Origin: Hofstenia miamia
Lineage: Eukaryota; Xenacoelomorpha; Acoela
Assembly (NCBI GenBank): GCA_004352715.1
Contig: SCFE01000003.1
Span: forward strand, 3,836,926 to 3,900,925
Length of the DNA: 64,000 bases
Direction of reading: 5' to 3'
Shown: positions 55,934 through 64,000 of the stretch, piece by piece
How the letters are laid out: each line of letters starts with the position of its first letter
How positions within the stretch are numbered: the first letter of the stretch is position 1
Program-made: the position numbers and the translations under genes
The notes under the pieces: generated by a model
Told to the model about the DNA's origin: nothing
The model's input: only the letters and a program-made list of their open reading frames with translations
The model's database searches: none

Positions 55934-56779
55934 TTGTATATTAACCCATTTTTCATTTTCCCGTACATGCAACTTACAATTAAAAATTCTCAGATCCTTT
56001 CTTTCAAATTTCTTTTCTATTAACAGCTCTTTTCTTCTTTTCAAAGCCAAATTTTCGCTTTCGATTTCTTTTTCATTAAGACCTCTTGCCAAGTATACCT
56101 TTTGATTTAAGGGATTTAAATGTTTAAGTTTGCTGGCATTACTTAAAACGTTTTTCGCCTGTATAGGTTCTTTGAACCTTACTAACAATGTTTGTGATTT
56201 GCTTTGACTAAATTTACCCAATCGGAAAATATCTGATAAATTTTCTTCTTGAAAACTGTCGTCAATGCTCTTAAATAACTTTACCACATTCTCATATTCA
56301 TCCATTGTTCTTTCACTTTTCGTTGCTTTCTTGCTCTCAGGCAATTCCTTTACTCTTATTTCACAATTGTGATCCACGTCATAAGTTTTACTCTTAACAT
56401 TTACTGATGAACTTCTTACAACTTCTGAGTATTTCTTAATTTCACTTACTGCCTTTGCAACGTCCTTACTTACATGGGAGGAATCCACCTCAACCACAGG
56501 TAAAGTTGCTGCTGCGCAGTTCTCACAACTCCAAGCTAATGCTCCAACAATACTTTCACTTCCATTTAGTATATTAAAAACCGCCTTATTTAACTTTGTA
56601 CATGCTAAATGAAATAAATGCTTACAAATTGAACATTTGATTTTCTCAGAGTCAACTTTTCTTTGGCATAATGCACAATTAACAGAAAATTTATCATTTG
56701 TACATTGCGAACACATTGTATTCGAGCTTAAATTAGTCAAAGTCGACTGCTTTTTGCCACAAGATATGCAGTAAGGCAT
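55925..56779 (-). CDS. LINE-A ORF1: zinc-finger (PHD-like) and RRM-like RNA-binding protein
   Basis: 284 aa from the ATG at 56779, intact. The N-terminus has CISCGKK and MCSQC. A PHD-like finger follows: CALCQRKVDSEKIKCSICKH, then LFHLACTKLN and a distal WSCENC. The middle part (about residues 135-240) reads CEIRVKELPES, LSDIFRLGKF, TLLVRFKEPIQAKNVLSNA and VYLARGLNEKE, which matches the RRM-like part of CR1/L2-type ORF1 proteins, the RNA chaperone of the RNP. It ends KWVNIQEQ before TGA. It lies upstream of ORF2 in the same frame. A 5' UTR of about 190 bp precedes it. Confidence 0.85.
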   Translation of the reverse strand: MPYCISCGKKQSTLTNLSSNTMCSQCTNDKFSVNCALCQRKVDSEKIKCSICKHLFHLACTKLNKAVFNILNGSESIVGALAWSCENCAAATLPVVEVDSSHVSKDVAKAVSEIKKYSEVVRSSSVNVKSKTYDVDHNCEIRVKELPESKKATKSERTMDEYENVVKLFKSIDDSFQEENLSDIFRLGKFSQSKSQTLLVRFKEPIQAKNVLSNASKLKHLNPLNQKVYLARGLNEKEIESENLALKRRKELLIEKKFERKDLRIFNCKLHVRENEKWVNIQEQ

Positions 56780-56971
56780 ACTTTGCTGAATTGAAAAATA
56801 CAGAGAACGGGTTCTTATTGAGATAAATAAGAAATCTTACCAGATTACTATACAATAGAGGGAATGTCGAAAAGAGGGGTATGATCCACACTAGTAAGAG
56901 GATGTGCCAACAATTAAAACCTGGGTTAAAACGAGAAATTTTCTCTAACTTTGAAAAAAAAAAAAATGAAT

Positions 56972-57452
56972 GAATATTTCAGTATACATCAGGTTGGTCA
57001 CGAGTTAAATACAATGCAAATAAGTATTGATTACCAATTGAATTAATTGTTGGTTTAGTACAAGAAGGCCCACTAAGTAAAATGTTATTTATTGATTAAA
57101 CTAACGAAATATCAAATGAAATTATGAATATTGAAAGATCAGTGGTTGAAATTGCAAAATATTCAGACGATACGTGTGTCATTGTTAGAATCTACGATCA
57201 ATCTGCTTACAGAGATTATTAGAAATATAAAGTTTCCATAGAACAAGTTATTGAACAGTCTGTTGTAAGGAACCTTAAAATTAACACAGTAAAGACTCAA
57301 GAAATAATTATTGCTCATCCTAACATCAAGAAAGCTCATCTTAAATTTATTTTAAAAGATAGAATTTTAGTTAACGGAGAAGCAATACAACCTGCATTAA
57401 CCCATAAGTACTTAGGCCTGAACATTGACGAAATATTAATTAAAATTGGTTA
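56972..57452 (+). mobile_element. LINE-B, right part (RT palm to thumb)
   Basis: The frame LPIELIVGLVQEGPLSKMLF (near 57036) pairs with LINE-A PLSVGVPQGGPLSGVLF. EIAKYSDDTCVIVRI follows (YSDD kept, about 57150-57180), then NTVKTQEIIIAHPNIKKAHL and HKYLGLNIDEILIKIG, which ends at a TAA near 57452. These are the exact continuation of the blocks cut off at 53104. Stops and shifts show it is much older than LINE-A. Confidence 0.82.
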
Positions 57453-59117
57453 ACTCATTTTTGGCTTTGATGAAATCTAAGCATTTTAGAGCAAGCACTG
57501 TTTACAGGTAATTGTATTTCCAATAAAAATGTACTTTGCACAACAACTCCCTGAGACTTAGATTGAAAATGAAGCGGTCTGACATTATCCACCTGTGTAG
57601 GTAATTGAAACCATTTACCTTTGACACTATTATCTAATTTATTAAGGAAATTTTAATCATAATTATGGTCCTTAGATACATAAAACAACTTGCTGAAAAC
57701 ACTGGAAAACATATTTGTGTGTAGCTGCATTTCTGTTTATGCAAATTAAGCAAATGAATTTAATCTTCTCGTATTGTTTACTTTAAAATATAATATGAAT
57801 TCCTCAAGAAATTAAATGCCTTAGATTAGGCTATTTAAAAAACTTTTTTATTATCACTTCAATATATCAAGTGAGGCTGAAAGTTTCATAAAAATTGACT
57901 TTGAGAATTCTAGCCTCGAGTTTAGGTCTGGTTTCTAAGGAAACCTTAAAATTACGATGGTTGGGTTAGGTTAGGATGGATTAGAAAAGATTTGGATTGG
58001 ATTGAATCGGTTTTTAGCGAAATCTTTTTGGGTTCAAAACATTTGGCCGATTTGCACCCATACTTTAAGTTCCTCAGCAAAATATATGCTAAATCACTAT
58101 TATCTTTCTTATATATTGACTCATAAATCATGCTGGCTTTTATGTTATAAATCATGGTCAAGAATGCTATCTAGTAGTGCCGCTTGGAAAAATTCAAAAT
58201 TTTGATAAATCTTCCAAACGACGAGCAACGTTATAGCTTACTATGCCTAATTAAATCATATTGATTTCATGTGACTCGCAATCTTCACCTCAGAAAACGG
58301 AGTTGATTTTGATGAATATCCCGCCAAGTCAGGACTTTAATGCACCAACACAACACATGAGATGCAACACTTAGTAGTGTAAACCTAGTTAAAAAGCGGT
58401 TTAATATTTGGTTTTCAGATCCGGAATTTATATCTTAAATAGATATGAAAAGTAAATTACAGTAAATCGAAAGCCCACTTTGAGTGACATTGATCCAACC
58501 AACAATACTCATTCCTAATGTAAAAAAATGAACCATTTGTACTGGAAGGGGCTTTACATTTGTATAGCTAAATACCTCAGTATAAAGTTTATATTATCTA
58601 ATGATTTGTAAAACACATGATGCATTTTTTCAGTGCTTGTCCTCCACGTTTCATGCAGAATTCTGGTTGACTCTACATTTTCTAGGGTCCAAATAACCCA
58701 TGCTGATCAATTTCTAAAAGATTAAGATATATTTAGACTCAACAACACAGCTGAACTCTAACGCGCTTCATAACAAAAACTGCTGATCAATTAGATATAA
58801 ATGTTTGCATATTCACATGAATATTAGTTCATAATACCATAATACCCTGCCAAATATGTAGAAATATGATAGTTTTCAAGAAGAAGGGAAGTTCCTTCAA
58901 CTTACTATAAGAAACAAAAAAACTTTAGGGGTATATTTAATTTTTTCAAAGTAAAGTTGCATATTTTAGATACCATGAGTTCATTGGTTATTGTACAAAT
59001 ATGACAAAAAGAGCATTTGGCAAAGAAGAGCTTCTTGCAACAACGTTTCTTTCATCAACAATTACCTTACATGGATCAATCATATATAAGTTTCAAATTC
59101 AACTTCTATTTGGTAAG

Positions 59118-59153
<36 letters not shown>

Positions 59154-60228
59154 CTATATTTTTTTTTTGCAAGATATGATTATTATGTATATTTAATTGA
59201 ACTGCATTTGGAAACTGAAAATGTGAGTAATATTGTTATAAATATAGAGTAAAATTCAGATTGAAGTGATGTGATTGTGGATCAGATTACACATAAAAGG
59301 TCAATTCAATTGATCATTTCCAGATAATTATCATGTTTAATTAATAATATATATGCAGTTTACGTTATGGAGGAATTAACGGATCTGATTACAATACAAT
59401 TTTCTTAAATTGTATCTGATTATGCTTTTAATTCCTGAAAATAATTCATTGTAAACGCATCCATTTTTACATTTTTCAATACATGAACAGCATTTAAATT
59501 TATTAAATTCTTATGCATTAATGTTTTCATCATAATTTTGAGTACAATAAGTTCATTAATATAATTGGTTGCCTTTCAAAACTCAAAACGAAACATTTTG
59601 GTTACTAAAACGAGCTATAGAATTTTTTTCTTAATATTTACTCATTGTATACATGGCATGGCATTTTATCCGGTGGTATAGTTTCCTATTTTTAGAAAAA
59701 ATATTGTTAGTCTAAGTAAAAAAAGTAAGTAAAATAAACAAGAAAATAACATTTGTGAACTTAGGAATGTATTTTAATAAATTCCAACATTTCCAATCGC
59801 TAATACTAATATCTAATTAATTTCAAAATCTTTTTAGGTTTGATGACGTATTAAAAAATGATGACATCACAATTATGAAGATTCGAAATCGGTTAGCGCT
59901 GATATAATCACCCATTACCGAGGTGCCAAAAAATCCCAGTTCGAATAGAATTAATACATTATGAATTTGAAATATCTGAGAGGATCCCAACAAAATATTA
60001 TATATGAATTTGGAAAGAAGAATTCCAATGATGTTCAAGAAAGACAGCATTTTGTGGGCAGGCAGAGAAGGCAAAGATCACAAAACTTAATTTCTTTTGA
60101 CAATTGACACCTCAATTTTGTCAAACACTGATTTTAGATCCTATAATTAGACATACGATTGTCGGACGAAAATAAGTCTCAAAACCCAATCCAAGTTTTA
60201 TTAATAAATGCTAGTTTGAAGCCAATAC
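57453..60228. other. Gene-free AT-rich interval
   Basis: A (TA)n tract lies at 59121-59151. A hydrophobic minus-strand frame at 59823-60074 is unrecognised. A short GGTTGGGTTAGGTTAGG stretch at 57959-57975 looks telomere-like but is too short to interpret. Confidence 0.45.
59121..59151. repeat. (TA)n microsatellite
   Basis: About 31 bp of alternating TA. Confidence 0.95.
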
Positions 60229-61060
60229 TACAGGGTGCCCCAACGAAGAGACCTGTTTTTATTTGTAATTAGTTTTAATGTAAACAGATATTTTTCCTTC
60301 TTTTTCAAATAGAAATTAAGAAAAGCCTATTAGAAATTTTTGAAGTACTAATGGATTGTATTGCAATATACGGTGGGACCAAGATAGTGGAGCTTTACTT
60401 CACTACTAATTCTGTGGTTCTCGCCCAGCGTGCTTTCGAAGAGAGTTCCTTGACAGAAAATGTCGTAGTGTAAACACTGTCAGACATCTCAAATAAACAC
60501 AGGAACACTGGACTCCTAAAGATGACAATAAGTTTCACAGTGGCCGAGCAATTTCAGCTAAAACTCCAAATAACATTCAAATTTTGAGCGAATTTTGAAC
60601 GTAACGTTCCATCAAAATGATGTTTATTCCAACTATAAAAATAGAAACATTCGTATTGAAGCAGTTATATTCCAGCAAGATGGGGCGCCACTAGTGTTAT
60701 GCGGTCAAGGCAATTTTTTTTAGCCGTAGCCGGCCGTGAATTTTGACCCTAATCGGCCGTTAGCCGTAAGTTTTTGGCAGTAACTTGGCCATAATTCTAA
60801 GTGAAATACTGCAATTTTCAATGGAACAATAAAAATATGCTCATAGTTCTAACAATTGAAGAAAATGGGAAGAATTACAAATATAAATCATGGAAATATA
60901 TTGTTCATCGTAATGTTCAGAAATTAATCTTACCCGGGATTTTGGCCGTAAAAATTATCTTTGGTGGCAAAACACTAGGCACCACCTTACTGTTCAAACA
61001 CAAAACTTTATTTGAAGCAACTCTTACCTGACTATGCAATTTCATTGTACTATATGGCAA
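60229..61060 (+). mobile_element. Decayed mariner/IS630-type element (DUF4817-like transposase)
   Basis: TA then CAGGGTGCCCCAACGAAG at 60231 resembles the CAGGGTGTCCC ends of this mariner group. Shifting frames then show LYFTTNSVVLAQRAFEESS (about 60395-60450), TLSDISNKHRNTG and SGRAISAKTPNNIQILSE. These match the DUF4817-type helix-turn-helix (SVxxVQRAF, TIxxIxKFxETG, GRPxSxRTPENIxxV). At about 60660 VIFQQDGAP is the block with the second catalytic Asp (FQQDGAPPH); after an inserted MITE the sequence continues PPYCSNTKLYLKQLLPDYAI to about 61034. Most of the first catalytic region is deleted. It is non-functional. Confidence 0.65.
60692..60977. mobile_element. 286-bp hAT MITE with 8-bp target duplication
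   Basis: The left end TAGTGTTATGC (60692) and the reverse complement of the right end TAGTGTTTTGC (to 60977) differ at one base. GGCGCCAC (60684-60691) and GGCACCAC (60978-60985) flank it as an 8-bp duplication with one mismatch, the hAT signature. Inside are GCCGTAGCCGGCCGTGAA, CGGCCGTTAGCCGTAAG and TTGGCCGTAAAAA, subterminal repeats in the style of other hAT elements. It interrupts the mariner transposase. Confidence 0.8.
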
Positions 61061-64000
61061 ACGAATTGCGTTATATAAATTAAATGTCAACTTAATTTAC
61101 TAAAAAATGAAATCAGTTTACTTTCTTTGAACCACCAAGTACATACATTTTATATGATCTAATATAAGCCAATACATTGAATATATCTGTTATTCTCTGT
61201 CTAAATTGTGTGTGTTTCATCAATAAATGGAACCAAACATTTAACTAGCATTATTAAACAATTTCTTGTGTGTAATTCACAAACAAGTAAAGTTAGAGTA
61301 TTATAACTTTTAATAAATTCCTATCAGACGTAGAATGGTGATTAATTAGGCTAGACATAAGACATGAAGGAATCTACTATCTCCCTCCAAATATAAATCA
61401 ATTATAACTCCCATCATGAATGATATTTTATACTGAAAGTTAAGCACGGTAATTTCTGCATTTATTGTGAAGCTTTCAGCTTTTTAGTTCGTCTCGATTC
61501 TAATGAAATACTGTATTTTTTTAGTGAATTTGAATATATTGTCTCTTTCAAAAATTGGCAATAATTGCAATTAAAAATTTTATAAACAATAAATTCCAGA
61601 TGTATTAAATATATATTCGTTTTTTATGTTTCCTAAAAAAGACGAGTATGCAACTGTCATTAATATCAGCTTTAGCAATTAAAGTCTATTGTATAATCTA
61701 ACTGATATCTTATCATCATCAGTGAACTTTCTTTCATAATCATCAAATAAAAAATATTGCAGAAATAGAAAGAATACCACTCTCAACTGACGACATTACA
61801 GTTGACCATGTATTTAATGAAAAAGTTGCCTTACGTTTTCCATGTATAAAAAATATGATTTTACGGAAAACTTAATAGACAATCAAATAAGTTGTTGATA
61901 ATACTATTAAATATCATAAAATAATTTCTTTTTAAGCAAAAACCGTTGTCATTAGCTGTCGGGCGGAAATATCTATGGTTGGTTATCAACTAAAAATGGG
62001 GTGAATTTTGTCAGGAATACATTTCTTAAATACGGAAAATCAATGAAACTCATTAGGGATTTGATTTTTGTTGTCTGAATTTGACTTCAACAATGAAAAT
62101 ATCCTTAATTATGGACACGTGGATACTTCTGTGTAGTGTGTGTCAGACAAAGCAAAAAGTTTAGTGCAAGTTGTGACCAGGTCAGGGCTGACCATTGAAT
62201 CCAGAAAAAATCAAAAGTTACAATTTTAAGGAAATTGTTTGAAAACGATTTCAATTAGTTTAATAAATATTTTCAAATTATTGAATAAAAGATTTTCAAC
62301 ATCAACATTTTTTAATTATGAGAGATCTCTTTGTGATCAGGGGACCTTATTTCGAAATATTTCACACATATATACTTTATTAGCTTAGTTCTAGGCGAAC
62401 ATTATTTTAAAAAATATCTCGTTTTTCTTTACATAGAAATTTTCAAAAAGACTTCTTACATAGATATTTTAAGAATGGCACATGTCACAAAGACAATATT
62501 ATTAGACCAAACGTAAATTAGCCTCATCAATCAACAGCCAAAATACTAAATTTGTTGAACGATTTAGAGGTTAACGTTTCAGCAAAATAGCCTCATTTAA
62601 TTTAAAAAGCTTATATATTTTATGTACATGTATTATACATCTCTTTGAAATTGAGTATTGATACTAACGTATTTTAGATAATCCCATTGAAAAACATGAC
62701 TAAAACTAAGTGCAAGTCTATAGCAAAAGTAAGTCTATTGTAAATGTAAAATGAGTCTATTGTTTTAAAATAGATTTAAACTATTCTTAGAATACGTTCT
62801 TATTTTGAAGGATATATAATTATATTTAATTTCTTAAAGCTTTTATAGTTGAAAAAATTTATTCTATTACAACTATTGATTTTCATTGATGCATTAAAAT
62901 CAAAACACCAAAAAATAAAATTTTTTCAAATCACTTCTAACTATATAATTGTATCAACCCCTCTCAAGCAATTAATATAAATTAATCAAAAAATTTGTTC
63001 AAATACATCAAAATTCACTTTGAAAAGGGCTTATTGAAAATCTTAGAGAGAAAAATCCCACACAAACAATAAAAAGGTCTTTTATTAAGCCAATTAAAAT
63101 AAGAAATCATTTTTGGAGGAATTTAAGTTATTTCTCATTGTGCACTATAATTGGCTTAGCAAAAAAGTTGTATCGTTTGCTTGCATCCTTGGAGATTCAA
63201 ACTTTTCAACAAATTTATTTCCAAGCATATAAAAAAATAGTTTATAGTCAACTTTTTCGAGATGCTTGTTGACAAAATGTGGAAACTTTTTAAGTGTAGC
63301 CTGTGAAGCACTGCCCAATGACATTTCATTTGTAAATTTCATCTGCTTAAGTAATTTATGCTTTTTGTTTTGCCCTGATTTGCATTTTCAACGTTGTCTT
63401 GAATTTAACATTTGTCAACAATCTAGTAACTGAAATAGCTGTATGTTAATTTACTATTTTCCAAATTCAATTTACTTCTTAGTTGTTCACGTAGATATTT
63501 TGACCAGTCTAAACGTAAACGTATTAAAAGTTAATAAAATTTTAACAACAACAGAGAAACAAATTTTACAGTAGTAATAAAAAATAAATCTCAAAGTGCA
63601 CAATTCTTTAAAACAAGAGAAAAATATTTAATACTAATATATGTTTTTGAGGTAACATAAAAATTGAAAAAGCAAGGAAAATGTTCCGAATTTATTTAGA
63701 AAGAGTTATCAACTTAGAAATATTACTATGGTTTGCCTTTAATCGAATATCAACAATATAGTTGTTTTTATAAGTTATTGCTCAATGCAAGTTAAATGGA
63801 ATTGTATAAAAAGTGAATACTGCTTTAAAGGAATTTGATATTCAGTAATTTGATAGTTGGTTTTACAAGCAGTTTGGATTTCAAAGCTTAAAACACGTAC
63901 AAGCTCAGTATGAAATCGAGATTCAATACGAGCTTCAATTATTCACAGTGGAATTATAAAATTATTGTAAAATTCAAATTCCGAACAAAAAATACAAAAT
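61061..64000. other. Gene-free AT-rich interval to the window end
   Basis: Very AT-rich. A 65-codon minus frame at 63145-63342 is unrecognised. No repeat structure was identified by eye. Confidence 0.5.

Larger units (their letters stand above)
53105..56971 (-). mobile_element. LINE-A, nearly intact non-LTR retrotransposon inserted in LINE-B
   Basis: The minus-strand element of about 3.9 kb carries ORF1 (PHD-like finger) and ORF2 (endonuclease and RT). After the ORF2 stop at 53201 the 3' UTR has AATAAA and ends in a (TA)n tract at 53105-53128, so the tail is a microsatellite rather than poly(A). GAATAT occurs at both junctions (53103-53108 and 56972-56977) as a possible target duplication; the TA repeat makes the left one ambiguous. 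LINE-B sequence continues on both sides, which proves the insertion. Only one nonsense codon damages the body, so the copy is young. Confidence 0.88.

Noticed and set aside
57959-57975. Telomere-like GGTTAGG words
   Set aside because: Only about two units, imperfect; too short to call an interstitial telomere repeat.
59823-60074. Hydrophobic minus-strand frame considered as a GPCR exon (TM1 or TM6/7) upstream of the receptor
   Set aside because: No GN motif of TM1, no NPxxY-like motif, and no matching splice phase could be shown.

Overview
This window is an AT-rich piece of a metazoan nuclear genome. It holds a nucleoporin, a cornichon-family ER cargo receptor, a rhodopsin-class neuropeptide receptor split by kilobase-scale introns, and a dense mix of LINE, Penelope, Ty3/Gypsy, hAT, mariner and piggyBac-like remnants. 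Nothing prokaryotic was seen. The receptor most resembles bombesin/CCHamide-type receptors, which suggests a bilaterian invertebrate; the species cannot be named from the sequence. The assembly is a draft: N gaps often fall at (TA)n tracts, and three gaps are flanked by near-identical copies of the same sequence, which look like unmerged haplotypes.

Layout. 0-2.7 kb: a decayed hAT element, a 1-kb gap and the right end of a piggyBac-type MITE. 2.7-7.3 kb: gene-free AT-rich DNA with two clusters of a degenerate tandem repeat. 7.3-12.2 kb: a decayed Ty3/Gypsy gag-pol. 13.1-13.5 kb: a foldback MITE. 14.8-16.2 kb: a decayed LINE. 19.2-24.9 kb: two uninterrupted host genes in tandem on the plus strand, NUP188 (1,612 aa) and cornichon (145 aa). 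Each has a 3' splice-site sequence 2-4 nt before its ATG, and 436 bp separate them. 27.8-30.0 kb: a hAT remnant invaded by a LINE 3' end. 33.4-49.1 kb: three exons of one minus-strand peptide GPCR. Its 12.6-kb intron contains a long inverted repeat (about 2.1 and 1.7 kb arms) around a CR1-like LINE with an esterase-type ORF1, plus a second LINE fragment and a mariner fragment. 50.9-57.5 kb: a Penelope fragment, then a decayed plus-strand LINE (LINE-B) split by a nearly intact minus-strand relative (LINE-A). 60.2-61.1 kb: a decayed mariner-superfamily transposase interrupted by a hAT MITE with 8-bp target duplications. The rest has no recognisable genes.

Two signals stand out. First, in LINE-A and in its diverged relative LINE-B, ORF1 and ORF2 lie in the same frame and are separated by one UGA at the homologous position. 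CUA follows it in LINE-A and CUG in LINE-B, and ORF2 has no ATG of its own before its endonuclease domain. UGA-CUA is a known stop-readthrough context, so ORF2 may be made by readthrough. Second, the adjacent intronless NUP188 and cornichon genes, with splice acceptors almost touching their start codons, look like a trans-spliced operon, although 5'-UTR introns would explain the acceptors too.
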